Of a stretch of DNA of 64,000 bases, positions 18,109 to 26,382 are shown piece after piece. Source of the stretch: Streptomyces humi. GTDB taxonomy: Bacteria > Actinomycetota > Actinomycetes > Streptomycetales > Streptomycetaceae. The translations under genes and the position numbers were made by a program. Positions within the stretch are counted from its first letter, which is position 1, and each line of letters starts with the position of its first letter. The notes beneath the pieces were generated by a model. That model was not told where the DNA came from and did no database searches. It worked only from the letters and a program-made list of their open reading frames with translations. The stretch lies in NCBI RefSeq assembly GCF_001005085.2, contig NZ_LBMU02000021.1:176394-240393 (forward strand). Direction: 5' to 3'.

Positions 18109-18248
18109 CGTTCATCCCGGGCTTCCCCCCGGCGTTCATCCCGGGGAGCCCCCCGGCATTCATCCCGGGGTGCCCCCGGCGTTCATCCCGGGGTGCCCCC
18201 GGCGTTTATCCCGGGCTCCCCCCGACATTCAGCCGGGGGTGCCTCCAG
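18109..18248. repeat. Six tandem 23-24-bp repeats upstream of the two-component operon
   Basis: Units of the form CGTTCATCCCGGGGTGCCCC repeat six times with small changes (two of 24 bp, the others 23 bp). They fill most of the gap 17956-18253 between the response-regulator start and the reductase stop. Each unit has an internal CCCGGGG palindrome and C-rich runs, so strong secondary structure is likely. Confidence 0.85.
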
Positions 18249-18253
18249 CGCCG

Positions 18254-18859
18254 CTACGGAGCGCTGAGCCGCGCCAGCTGTTCCGCGAACGGGATCACCT
18301 GGAGGTCGTCGCCGTCGGGCTTCCGGGGCTCGGTCCCCGACAGCCCCGCCATCAGCGCCGCCAGCTCCCCCGCCGCCCGTTCGACGCGGTCCTCCAGGCC
18401 CTCCGCGCCCCAGTCCTCCGACGCCGCGTACACGCCCGTCGGTACGACCACGGCCCGCAGGTAGGCGAACATCGGCCGCAGCGCGTGCTCCAGGACCAGC
18501 GAGTGCCGGCCCGTGCCCCCGGTCGCCGCGATCAGCACCGGCTTCCCGACCAGCGCCTCCTTGTCGAGCACGTCGAAGAACGACTTGAACAGCCCGCTGT
18601 ACGACGCGGTGAACACCGGGGTCACGGCGATCACGCCGTCGGCCCGCGTCACCGCGTCCAGGGCGGCGGCCAGCTTCCGCCCCGGGAACCCGTTGGTGAA
18701 GTTGTGCGCGATCTCCACCGCGAGGTCGCGCAGTTCCACGACCTCCACCTCCACCCCGGCACCGGCCGGGGCGCGGCCCACGGCGGCGGCCAGCCGGTCG
18801 GCCAGCAGCCGGGTGGACGACGGCACGCTCAGCCCTGCCGAGACGACGACGAGCTTCAT
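18254..18859 (-). CDS. NADPH-dependent FMN reductase
   Basis: A 201-residue flavodoxin-fold reductase (MKLVVVSAGLSVPSSTRLLADRL at the N-terminus; VTPVFTASYSGLFKSFFDVLD; AATGGTGRHSLVLEH). It belongs to the FMN-reductase group that supplies reduced flavin to a two-component monooxygenase. Its ATG overlaps the stop of the upstream luciferase-like gene by 4 bases, which supports that pairing. The substrate of the pair cannot be told from sequence. Confidence 0.88.
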   Translation of the reverse strand: MKLVVVSAGLSVPSSTRLLADRLAAAVGRAPAGAGVEVEVVELRDLAVEIAHNFTNGFPGRKLAAALDAVTRADGVIAVTPVFTASYSGLFKSFFDVLDKEALVGKPVLIAATGGTGRHSLVLEHALRPMFAYLRAVVVPTGVYAASEDWGAEGLEDRVERAAGELAALMAGLSGTEPRKPDGDDLQVIPFAEQLARLSAP

Positions 18860-19959
18860 GCCTGGACCTCCTCCTTCTCCGCGGTGGCGGCCGCGGCCGC
18901 GACCAGCGAGGCGTGGGTGGGCGCCTCGGGGACGTCCGCCGGGCGGCCCTTCGCGAACTCCTCGCGCAGCACCGGTACGACCTCCTCGCCCAGCATGTCG
19001 AGCTGCTCCAGGACCGTCTTCAGCGGCAGCCCCGCGTGGTCGACGAGGAACAGCTGACGCTGGTAGTCACCGGCGTACTCGCGGAACGCCAGGGTCTTCT
19101 CGATGACCTGCTCGGGCGAGCCGACGGTCAGCGGGGTCTGGTCGGTGAAGTCCTCCAGGGAGGGCCCGTGGCCGTAGACCGGGGCGTTGTCGAAGTACGG
19201 CCGGAACTCGCGCACCGCGTCCTGCGAGTTCCTCCGCATGAACACCTGGCCGCCGAGGCCGACGATCGCCTGCTCCGGCGTGCCGTGCCCGTAGTGGGCG
19301 TACCGGGCCCGGTACAGCTCGACCATCCGCTTGGTGTGGTCGGCGGGCCAGAAGATGTTGTTGTGGAAGAAGCCGTCGCCGTAGTAGGCGGCCTGCTCGG
19401 CTATCTCGGGCGAGCGGATGGAGCCGTGCCAGACGAACGGCGCGACGCCGTCCAGCGGGCGCGGGGTGGAGGTGAAGCCCTGAAGCGGGCTGCGGAACTT
19501 GCCCTCCCAGTCCACCACGTCCTCGTGCCACAGCCGGCGCAGCAGGGCGTAGTTCTCGATGGCGAGGTTGATGCCCTGCCGGATGTCCTGCCCGAACCAG
19601 GGGTAGACCGGACCGGTGTTGCCGCGGCCCATCATCAGGTCCACCCGGCCGTCGGCGAGGTGCTGGAGCATCGCGAAGTCCTCGGCGATCTTCACCGGGT
19701 CGTTCGTGGTGATGAGGGTGGTGGAGGTGGAGAGGACCAGCTTCTCCGTCTGCGCGGCGATGTAGCCGAGCATGGTGGTCGGGGACGACGGCACGAACGG
19801 CGGGTTGTGGTGCTCACCGGTCGCGAAGACGTCGAGCCCGACCTCCTCGGCCTTCAGCGCGATCGCGACCATCGCCTTGATGCGCTCCCGCTCGGTCGGA
19901 GTGCGCCCCGTGGTGGGGTCCGGCGTGACGTCGCCGACCGTGAAGATCCCGAACTGCAT
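18856..19959 (-). CDS. LLM-class flavin-dependent monooxygenase
   Basis: A 367-residue luciferase-like TIM-barrel protein (MQFGIFTVGDVTPDPTTGRTPTE; FATGEHHNPPFVPSSPTTMLGYIAAQT; DLMMGRGNTGPVYPW). It is expected to oxidise an organic substrate with FMNH2 provided by the reductase encoded directly downstream (4-bp ATGA overlap). The upstream region is AT-rich for this genome (GTTTACGATTCAACTATA at 19979-19996) and probably holds the promoter and an operator. This CE1758/CE1759-type pair is widespread in actinobacteria; its natural substrate is unknown to me. Confidence 0.9.
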   Translation of the reverse strand: MQFGIFTVGDVTPDPTTGRTPTERERIKAMVAIALKAEEVGLDVFATGEHHNPPFVPSSPTTMLGYIAAQTEKLVLSTSTTLITTNDPVKIAEDFAMLQHLADGRVDLMMGRGNTGPVYPWFGQDIRQGINLAIENYALLRRLWHEDVVDWEGKFRSPLQGFTSTPRPLDGVAPFVWHGSIRSPEIAEQAAYYGDGFFHNNIFWPADHTKRMVELYRARYAHYGHGTPEQAIVGLGGQVFMRRNSQDAVREFRPYFDNAPVYGHGPSLEDFTDQTPLTVGSPEQVIEKTLAFREYAGDYQRQLFLVDHAGLPLKTVLEQLDMLGEEVVPVLREEFAKGRPADVPEAPTHASLVAAAAATAEKEEVQA

Positions 19960-20123
19960 GCTCGCTCACCCTCCAGGTTGTTTACGATTCAACTATACCC
20001 ACAGAACGAGACCCCACCGCCACCTATTCCCCCAGGGGAAGCGCGCCGGCAAGGGCGCTGGGGGTACCCCCGGCCGAACGCTGGGGGAGGAACCGCGCGA
20101 CCCGCCGCACCGGCCCCCTCGGC

Positions 20124-20900
20124 TCAGCGCGCCGCCTGGAAGGCCCGGCCCGCCGCCGTGGCCGTCGTACCGGCCGTGAACAGCCCGCTGCTCGGTTTCG
20201 ACGGGTCCGCGCCCAGCCCGAACCACGCGTAACGATGCACGTAGGGCAGGCTGTCCAGCATCTTCGCGGACGCCGTGACGAACGCCGCCTGCTGCGCGGC
20301 GGACGGGAACCGCGTCCCCTGCGAGAAGTCGATCAGCGCGTACTCGGTCAGCCAGATCGGCTTGTGGTAGCGCGCGTACACCGACGTCAGGTACGACTTC
20401 AGCTGCCCGACCGCCTGCGGGGTGCGGAAGTCACCGCCGTACCAGTGCAGCGTGACGAAGTCGACCCGGTACCCCTTCTCCGACGCCCCGGCCATGAACC
20501 GGTCCAGCCAGCCGCCGGGCGTCGCCGCGCCCGTCGCGACCGCGGGACTGCCCAGGATCTTCCCGGCCGCCATCAGCTTCGGCCACAGCTGGAGCGCCTG
20601 GTCGACCGACATGTTCGACTGCTGCGCGAAGTCGGGTTCGTTGAAGGCCAGCAGGTACGGCCCCGCGGCCCGGGCCTGCGCCAGTGCCGTGTCGGTGACG
20701 GACGCGGCGCCCCAGATCATCGGCACGAACGACGCCGGCCCCGGGGTCGTCACGCCCTGGTGCTGGGTGTTCCAGGTGTAGTACCAGCTCGCCCCGCTCG
20801 CGGCGAGCGCCTGGCTCACCCCGTCGAACGTCCACACCCCGACCCCCTTCTTCGCACCGGACGCGATCCGCACGGGCGCCGCGGACTGCCGCTCGGACAT
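20124..20900 (-). CDS. GH128-like (Asl1-type) glycosyl hydrolase domain, out of frame with the upstream sigma factor
   Basis: The domain spans about 250 residues. It starts with KKGVGVWTFDGV and contains WYYTWNTQ, LLAFNEPDF (candidate acid/base Glu), FVTLHWYGGD and IWLTEYALIDF (candidate nucleophile Glu), the pattern of Asl1-like/GH128 beta-1,3-glucanases. Both Glu are present. The first ATG is at 20900 but has no ribosome site, and the protein would have no signal peptide. The domain follows the sigma factor in the +1 frame, so it is probably the C-terminal part of a sigma-hydrolase fusion broken by a one-base change or read by frameshifting. Confidence 0.75.
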   Translation of the reverse strand: MSERQSAAPVRIASGAKKGVGVWTFDGVSQALAASGASWYYTWNTQHQGVTTPGPASFVPMIWGAASVTDTALAQARAAGPYLLAFNEPDFAQQSNMSVDQALQLWPKLMAAGKILGSPAVATGAATPGGWLDRFMAGASEKGYRVDFVTLHWYGGDFRTPQAVGQLKSYLTSVYARYHKPIWLTEYALIDFSQGTRFPSAAQQAAFVTASAKMLDSLPYVHRYAWFGLGADPSKPSSGLFTAGTTATAAGRAFQAAR

Positions 20901-21702
20901 GGGCGAGCACTCGCGCCGGATCGAGACTGGCCGGCGCGGCCACCAGCGGCAGCCCGCCCAGCAGCCGTTCCATCGGCAGCAGCCCCCGCTCCAGGCCCTC
21001 GCACACCCCGCAGCCGCGCAGATGACGGGCGAACCTCTTGCGCCACAGCGGACTCGGCGTGCCGTCCCACGGCGCGGCGATCCGGTCCAGCTCCGCACAG
21101 CGCGGCTCGGCGCCCAGCGCCCGCACCACGCCCCGCGATATCTCCATCTGCTTCTTCATCCGCTGCACTCGCACCGCCGCGTGCCGGTCGGACAGCCCCA
21201 GCGCGCCGGCGAGGTCCGCGCGCTCCAGCTCGCCGGTCTCCTCCAGCCACCACAGGGACAGCAGTTCCCGGTCGTCCGGGTCGAGCCAGCGCGTCGCCTC
21301 GGCGACCTCACGGCGCTGCTCGGTCAGCCCCAGCCGCAGGATGGTCAGCCCGGCGAAGTCCAGGGCCGGATCGGTGATCGTCTCCGCGTCGTCCAGATGC
21401 GCCCTGCGGTCCCGGTCCGTGGCCCGCGACTGCTCCCGGTTCCGTACCTGCCGGATCGTGATCGCCACCAGCCAGGACCGGAACGCGGACGGATCCCGCA
21501 GCTTCGGCAGCCCGCGCACCATGCGCAACAGCGTCTCCTGTACGACGTCGTCGACGTCGGCGTGACCGTTCAGGGCGCGGCCGACGATGTTGTAGACCAG
21601 CGGCAGGCAACGGCTCACCAGGTCCTCCAGGGCCCGTCCGTCACCCGCCCGGGCGGCCGTGACCAAGCCGGGGTCGGGCCCCCTCCGATGGTTCTCGATC
21701 AT
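20881..21702 (-). CDS. ECF-type sigma factor with zinc-finger segment (N-terminal part of a broken fusion)
   Basis: Residues 1-175 hold sigma regions 2 and 4: VTAARAGDGRALEDLVSRCLPLVYNIV, DVDDVVQETLLRMVRGL, LDPDDRELLSLWWLEETGELERADLAGALG. A zinc-type H-x3-C-x2-C segment (RHLRGCGVCEG) follows. The frame then reaches LDPARVLAHVRAAVR at about 20881. Beyond this, the same frame continues only as shadow sequence, while real coding resumes in the +1 frame with the hydrolase domain. ATG 21702 has GGAGGA 10 nt upstream. It is divergent from a thaumatin-like gene across a 191-bp gap. Confidence 0.85.
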
Positions 21703-21792
21703 GTGGGTCTGTTCCTCCACGCAGGGATCCGGCTGTCGGAACGGAGACCGCCCGAGGCTCACGGGGACAACAGAAAAACGGCGGATCGGCGT

Positions 21793-21806
21793 CGGAACCC
21801 GTTCCG
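21793..21806. promoter_or_regulatory. Palindrome CGGAACCCGTTCCG in the divergent promoter region
   Basis: A perfect inverted repeat (6-bp arms, 2-bp spacer) centred between the sigma-factor gene and the thaumatin-like gene. It presents GGAAC, the usual ECF -35 core, on both strands. It could be two back-to-back -35 elements or an operator; matching -10 elements are not clear. Confidence 0.4.
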
Positions 21807-21893
21807 GCTCCGGAATTCGTGTTGTACGGACCCCGTCCACGGGGTCTCCGAGCGGAAGGCACACATCCGGCACGGCCCGAGAAAGGCACAAGG

Positions 21894-22937
21894 ATGGCAC
21901 GAGGACGCAGGAGACACGGTGCGCGGCCACCGCGAGGCCCCCGCTGGTGGCACGCCGCGGTGGCGGCCCTCGTCACGGTCGCGGCCGTACTGATCGTCCA
22001 CAACGCCTGGACGCCGTCCGGCGGCGGCACCCTCGGCACCGCGGACCGCGCCCGGACCACCGAGGCGCTGCCGTCCGGATCGCGGACCGCCCCGCCCACC
22101 CCGTCGGCCGCACCGAGCCGCAGCGCCGAGCCCTCCGCGTCACGGTCGGCGAAGGCGAGGCCGACGGCATCGGCCGGAGCGTCGGCGCGGACCACCGGGA
22201 AACCGGCCACCGGCTCGGGCACCCCGGGCCGAGCAGGGCAGCAGCCGACCACGGCCCCGGCCGGCAAACGTCTGATCACCGTCGTCAACAAGACCCGGAA
22301 GACGATCTGGGCCGTCGTCACGAACACCGCCGTCTACCCGGCCGGCCACAGGCTGGCCCCCGGCCAGAGCATGTCGGTGACCGTGGCGAACGACTGGGGC
22401 GGCCGCGTCTGGGGCCGCACCGGCTGCGCCACCACGGCCGCGGGCATGTGCGCCTCCGGGGACTGCACCAGCGTCTGCTCCGGCGCCGACCCGCCCACCA
22501 CCCTCGGCGAGTTCACCTTCGCCGCCTTCGACGACATGGACTTCTACGACGTCAGCATGGTCGACGGCTCGAACCTGCCCATGTACATCAACGTCTCCCA
22601 CACCACGACCGTCGACCCGGTCAGCTCCGCGGGCTGCTACCAGGGCCGCTGCACCACCGAGGTCAAGTGCCCCAAGGCGATGCGGGCCCTCCTGAACGGC
22701 CAGGAGATCGGCTGCGAACCCCCGTGCGCGGCGTTCGGCGGCGACACCTACTGCTGCCGGGGCGCCTGGGCGGGCCGCGAGAACTGCGTCCCCGCCAAGT
22801 GGCCGGTCGACTACACCCAGGTCTTCGAACTGGCCGCGCCCTACGCCTACTCGTACGCCTTCGACGACGCGGCGACCATGTCCTGCAAGCACCAGTGCTA
22901 CTACCGGGTGACCTTCGGCACCACGAACGGCACCTGA
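21894..22937 (+). CDS. Thaumatin-like secreted protein
   Basis: A 347-residue protein: an N-terminal helix (about 18-40, signal or anchor), a Ser/Thr/Pro/Ala-rich linker (about 45-122), then a thaumatin-family domain (about 125-347) starting ITVVNKTRKTIWAVV. It includes WGRTGCATT, GDC, TLGEFTF, DFYDVSMVDGSNLPMYI and a C-terminal YSYAFDDAATMSC. About 14 Cys are present, slightly fewer than the 16 of plant PR-5 proteins. Thaumatin-like proteins bind or cut beta-1,3-glucans. A divergent sigma factor next to a GH128-like domain suggests a shared glucan theme. Confidence 0.9.
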   Translation: MARGRRRHGARPPRGPRWWHAAVAALVTVAAVLIVHNAWTPSGGGTLGTADRARTTEALPSGSRTAPPTPSAAPSRSAEPSASRSAKARPTASAGASARTTGKPATGSGTPGRAGQQPTTAPAGKRLITVVNKTRKTIWAVVTNTAVYPAGHRLAPGQSMSVTVANDWGGRVWGRTGCATTAAGMCASGDCTSVCSGADPPTTLGEFTFAAFDDMDFYDVSMVDGSNLPMYINVSHTTTVDPVSSAGCYQGRCTTEVKCPKAMRALLNGQEIGCEPPCAAFGGDTYCCRGAWAGRENCVPAKWPVDYTQVFELAAPYAYSYAFDDAATMSCKHQCYYRVTFGTTNGT

Positions 22938-22958
22938 CGGCCGCCCCGGTCCCGTGCG

Positions 22959-23417
22959 TCAGAAGGCGTACGGGTCCCCGGTGGCCAGCACCAGCACCCG
23001 CTGCGAGTCGTTCGTACGGTCGTGGTCGACCGCGCCCCCGCCCCACACCAGGTCCACCTCGAGCACCACCTCCGCCGGCCGCTCCCGCAGCCGTACCGGA
23101 ACCACCAGCTGCTCGCCGGGCACGTCCACGGCCAGCGGACCGGTGCCGCACACCACCTCCCGGTCACCGGTGCGCGCGCACCGGTCCGGGAGCCGCTGGT
23201 CGTCCGCGAGCGGCGCCGACCAGCGCAGCCGCACACTGGCACCGGTCACCGCGTCCGGCCCGTGGTCGAGCGGGGTCACCCGGACCTCCGCCAGGTCCTC
23301 GCTCATCACGACGGACCCGTGGACCTCCAGGTCGGCGTCACCGGCCCAGGCGGTCCCGCCCCCGCCCAGCACCAGCGCCCCCACGGCCACCGCGAACCCC
23401 CAACGACGTACGTCCAT
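22959..23417 (-). CDS. Secreted hypothetical protein
   Basis: A 152-residue protein with a signal peptide (MDVRRWGFAVAVGALVLGGGGTAWAGD). The mature part looks like an all-beta domain with one Cys pair (DRCARTGDREVVCGTG). It has features of a CARDB/DUF11-type Ig-like fold (LEVHGSVVMSEDLAEVRVTPLDHGPDAVTG). No enzyme motif was recognised. ATG 23417 gives the best signal peptide; ATG 23435 adds six residues. It converges on the thaumatin-like gene. Confidence 0.7.
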   Translation of the reverse strand: MDVRRWGFAVAVGALVLGGGGTAWAGDADLEVHGSVVMSEDLAEVRVTPLDHGPDAVTGASVRLRWSAPLADDQRLPDRCARTGDREVVCGTGPLAVDVPGEQLVVPVRLRERPAEVVLEVDLVWGGGAVDHDRTNDSQRVLVLATGDPYAF

Positions 23418-23544
23418 GCCACCCGTCCGTTCCATCCGTGCCGCCCGGTCCGACTCCGGCCGTTCGTACGGATGTATGCCACCGGACCCCCGCCGCAGGC
23501 GCCCTCCATCAGGTGACACCGCCCGGACGTGACAGTCTGCGGAC

Positions 23545-23877
23545 ATGCTGATCCTCCGCTCCGCCGCCCTGTTCGTCGTCGCCGCGTTCTTCGAGATCGG
23601 CGGCGCCTGGCTGGTCTGGCAGGGCGTGCGGGAACACCGCGGCTGGCTCTGGATCGCCGGCGGCATCCTCTCCCTCGGCGCGTACGGCTTCGTCGCCACC
23701 TTCCAGCCGGACGCCCACTTCGGCCGCATCCTGGCGGCGTACGGCGGCATCTTCGTCGCGGGCTCGATCCTGTGGGGCGTGGTGGCCGACGGCTACCGCC
23801 CGGACCGCTGGGACCTCGCGGGCGCGGCGATCTGCCTGGCCGGAATGGCACTCATCATGTGGGCCCCACGAAACTGA
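23545..23877 (+). CDS. UPF0060 (YnfA) family membrane protein
   Basis: A 110-residue protein with four predicted helices and the family's conserved segments [56 protein letters not shown] and [10 protein letters not shown]. YnfA proteins are small EmrE/SMR-like membrane proteins; transport of small cations is suggested for the family but unproven here. The full family length is present. Confidence 0.92.
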   Translation: MLILRSAALFVVAAFFEIGGAWLVWQGVREHRGWLWIAGGILSLGAYGFVATFQPDAHFGRILAAYGGIFVAGSILWGVVADGYRPDRWDLAGAAICLAGMALIMWAPRN

Positions 23878-23883
23878 CCTGAG

Positions 23884-23946
23884 GAAAGCGCCCCTTCAGG
23901 GGCACGAGGAACTGCGCGATCAACCCCCACACACCCGCACCGGCGC
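23884..23946. repeat. Dispersed intergenic element, copy A
   Basis: GCGCCCCTTCAGGGGC forms a small hairpin, followed by AACTGCGCGATCAACCC and a C/A-rich tail. Related copies lie near 31733, 46171 and 55736. It fills most of the gap between the UPF0060 gene and the next SDR gene. Confidence 0.65.
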
Positions 23947-24022
23947 GACGACCGAAATGCCACCCCACCTATCCTTGCCCCAACAGGCCCGCACACTCGA
24001 ACCCCCTGAGGAGCACTCCCCC

Positions 24023-24781
24023 ATGGCCCTCTCCCGCATCGCGGTAGTCACCGGCGCGAGCAGCGGAATCGGCGCCGCGACCGCCCGCGGCCTCGCCGCC
24101 GCCGGCTACCGCGTCGTCCTCACCGCCCGCCGCGAGGACCGCATCGAGGCACTGGCCAAGGAACTGACCGAGGCGGGTCACCAGGCCACGGCCTTCCCGC
24201 TGGACGTGACGGACCGCGCCGCGGTGGACGAGTTCGCCACCGCGTTCCAGTCGATCGCCGTCCTGGTGAACAACGCGGGCGGCGCCCTCGGTGCCGACCC
24301 GGTGGCCACCGGCGACCCGGCCGACTGGCGCACGATGTACGAGACGAACGTCATCGGCACCCTGAACGTCACCCAGGCCCTGCTCCCCAAGCTGGAGGCG
24401 AGCGGCGACGGCACGGTGGTGGTCGTCTCCTCCACCGCGGGCCACGGCACCTACGAGGGCGGCGGCGGCTACGTCGCCGCGAAGCACGGCTCCCACGTGC
24501 TCGCCGAGACGCTGCGCCTGGAGATCGTCGGCAGGCCGGTCCGGGTGATCGAGATCGCACCGGGCATGGTCAAGACGGACGAGTTCGCGCTGACCCGCTT
24601 CGGCGGCGACGCGGAGAAGGCGGCGAAGGTCTACCAGGGCGTCGCCGAGCCCCTGACCGCGGACGACGTGGCCGAGACCATCACCTGGGCGGTGACCCGC
24701 CCGAGCCACGTCAACGTCGACCTCCTGGTCCTGCGCCCCCGCGCCCAGGCCTCGAACACGAAGGTCCACCGGGAACTGTGA
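24023..24781 (+). CDS. Short-chain dehydrogenase/reductase
   Basis: A 252-residue classical SDR: cofactor motif TGASSGIG (about 11-18), LVNNAGG, catalytic Ser in VVSSTAGHG and YVAAK as the Tyr-x3-Lys pair. The Arg residues after the second strand (TARRED) suggest NADP(H). The substrate is unknown; the YdfG-like layout fits serine/3-hydroxy-acid dehydrogenases. TGAGGAG lies 9 nt before ATG 24023. Its stop overlaps the next small gene (GTGA). Confidence 0.92.
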   Translation: MALSRIAVVTGASSGIGAATARGLAAAGYRVVLTARREDRIEALAKELTEAGHQATAFPLDVTDRAAVDEFATAFQSIAVLVNNAGGALGADPVATGDPADWRTMYETNVIGTLNVTQALLPKLEASGDGTVVVVSSTAGHGTYEGGGGYVAAKHGSHVLAETLRLEIVGRPVRVIEIAPGMVKTDEFALTRFGGDAEKAAKVYQGVAEPLTADDVAETITWAVTRPSHVNVDLLVLRPRAQASNTKVHREL

Positions 24782-24948
24782 CCCCGGACGACGACCCGAC
24801 GAAGGCCCCGCAGGCGGACCTGGAGAAGGCCCGCCTGGCACAGGAGACGAAGGACGAACGCCAGGTCTGGTATTTCCTGGGCTACTTCCTCTTCGGTATC
24901 CATGTCATCGCCTTCGTCATGATCTACGCGGTCCGCCACGCGAAGTGA
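24778..24948 (+). CDS. Small membrane protein (56 aa)
   Basis: A GTG start overlaps the SDR stop by 4 bases. The product is 56 residues: a polar, charged first half (TPDDDPTKAPQADLEKARL) and one helix (WYFLGYFLFGIHVIAFVMIYAV), ending RHAK. Similar small single-helix proteins are common in Streptomyces. The tight overlap and good codon use support a real gene translated with the SDR. Function unknown. Confidence 0.75.
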   Translation: MTPDDDPTKAPQADLEKARLAQETKDERQVWYFLGYFLFGIHVIAFVMIYAVRHAK

Positions 24949-24960
24949 CGGACCGCGCGG

Positions 24961-26154
24961 TCAGCCCTTGACGCAGACGACCTGCTTGAGCTTCGCCACG
25001 ACCTCGACCAGGTCCTGCTGCTGGTCGATGACCTGGTCGATCGACTTGTAGGCGCCGGGGATCTCGTCCACGACCCCGGAGTCCTTGCGGCACTCCACGC
25101 CCCGCGTCTGGTCCTCCAGGTCCTTCGTCGAGAAGCGCCGCTTGGCCGCGTTGCGGCTCATGCGCCGACCCGCGCCGTGCGAGGCGGAGTTGAAGGACTT
25201 CTCGTTGCCGAGGCCCTTCACGATGTACGACCCGGTGCCCATGGAGCCGGGGATGATGCCGTACTCGCCGGCTCGGGCACTGATCGCACCCTTGCGGGTC
25301 ACGAGCAGGTCCATGCCTTCGTACCGCTCGCGGCTCACGTAGTTGTGGTGGCAGCTCACCTCGGGTTCGAAGGTGACCCTGGCCTTCTTGAACTCCTTGC
25401 GGACCACGTCCTTGAGGAGGGCCATCATGATCGACCGGTTGTACCTCGCGTACTCCTGGGCCCAGTAGAGGTCGTGCTCGTACGCCGCCATCTGCGGTGT
25501 GTCCGCGACGAAGACGGCGAGGTCGCGGTCGACCAGGCCCTGGTTGTGCGGGAGTTTCTGAGCCACGCCGATGTGGTGCTCGGCGAGCTCCTTGCCGATG
25601 TTGCGGGAACCGGAGTGCAGCATCAGCCACACGGAACCGGTCGTGTCCGTGCACACCTCGACGAAGTGATTTCCGGATCCGAGCGTTCCGATCTGCTGGT
25701 GCGCCCGCTCCTGACGGAATTTGACCGCGTCCGCGACCCCGTCGAACCGGCCCCAGAACTCACCCCAGCCGGCCGTCGCCAGGCCGTGGAAGTCACCCGG
25801 CTCCACCGGCTCCGCGTGCATCCCCCGGCCCACCGGAATCGCCTGCTCGATCTTCGAGCGCAGCCGGGACAGGTCGCCCGGCAGGTCGTTCGCCGTCAGG
25901 GAGGTCCGCACCGCGGACATGCCGCAGCCGATGTCGACACCGACCGCCGCCGGGCACACCGCGTCCCGCATCGCGATGACCGAGCCGACCGTGGCGCCCT
26001 TCCCGTAGTGCACGTCCGGCATGACCGCCAGGCCCTTGATCCACGGCAGCGTCGCGACATTGCGCAGCTGCTGGAGCGCCACGTCCTCGACGGTCGCCGG
26101 GTCGGTCCACATCCGGATCGGTACCTGCGCGCCCGGTATCTCCACGTACGACAT
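24961..26154 (-). CDS. rtcB: RNA-splicing ligase RtcB
   Basis: A 397-residue RtcB-family protein that joins 2',3'-cyclic phosphate (or 3'-phosphate) and 5'-OH RNA ends with GTP and Mn2+. Metal-binding motifs are visible: PDVHYGKGATVG, VGVDIGCGM, GSGNHFVE, HSGSRNIG and CHHNY. The guanylate-acceptor His is in SHGAGRRMSR near residue 330. The length fits the shorter bacterial group. GAGGAAG lies just before ATG 26154. No RtcA, archease or RtcR gene is beside it. The 228-bp gap to the divergent lipoprotein gene is unusually A-rich close to rtcB (26186-26200). Confidence 0.93.
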   Translation of the reverse strand: MSYVEIPGAQVPIRMWTDPATVEDVALQQLRNVATLPWIKGLAVMPDVHYGKGATVGSVIAMRDAVCPAAVGVDIGCGMSAVRTSLTANDLPGDLSRLRSKIEQAIPVGRGMHAEPVEPGDFHGLATAGWGEFWGRFDGVADAVKFRQERAHQQIGTLGSGNHFVEVCTDTTGSVWLMLHSGSRNIGKELAEHHIGVAQKLPHNQGLVDRDLAVFVADTPQMAAYEHDLYWAQEYARYNRSIMMALLKDVVRKEFKKARVTFEPEVSCHHNYVSRERYEGMDLLVTRKGAISARAGEYGIIPGSMGTGSYIVKGLGNEKSFNSASHGAGRRMSRNAAKRRFSTKDLEDQTRGVECRKDSGVVDEIPGAYKSIDQVIDQQQDLVEVVAKLKQVVCVKG

Positions 26155-26382
26155 GACTTCCTCATTCCCCCGCAGGCAGCACGACAAAAAGAACAAAAGT
26201 GATTAATCAGGCAGAGCGCAAATGCATGGCCACGGACACCCAAAGCAGACAGGGGACCGGCGTTCACGGCAGTGCGTGCGATACACATTGTCTCCAGCGG
26301 GCGCCCCACTGCGGCAAGCGATTAACCAGCGGGGACACTGGAGCAGGACCGAGCGACCCAGTGAACGGAAAGGAGCCTGACC

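Noticed and set aside
18099..18250. CRISPR-like regularity of the 23-24-bp repeats
   Set aside because: There are no unique spacers between the repeats; they are simple head-to-tail tandem copies and no cas genes are near.
26200..26340. Possible tRNA-like or regulatory RNA beside rtcB
   Set aside because: No cloverleaf with a T-arm consensus could be found; only two GATTAA(T/C)CA strings were seen.
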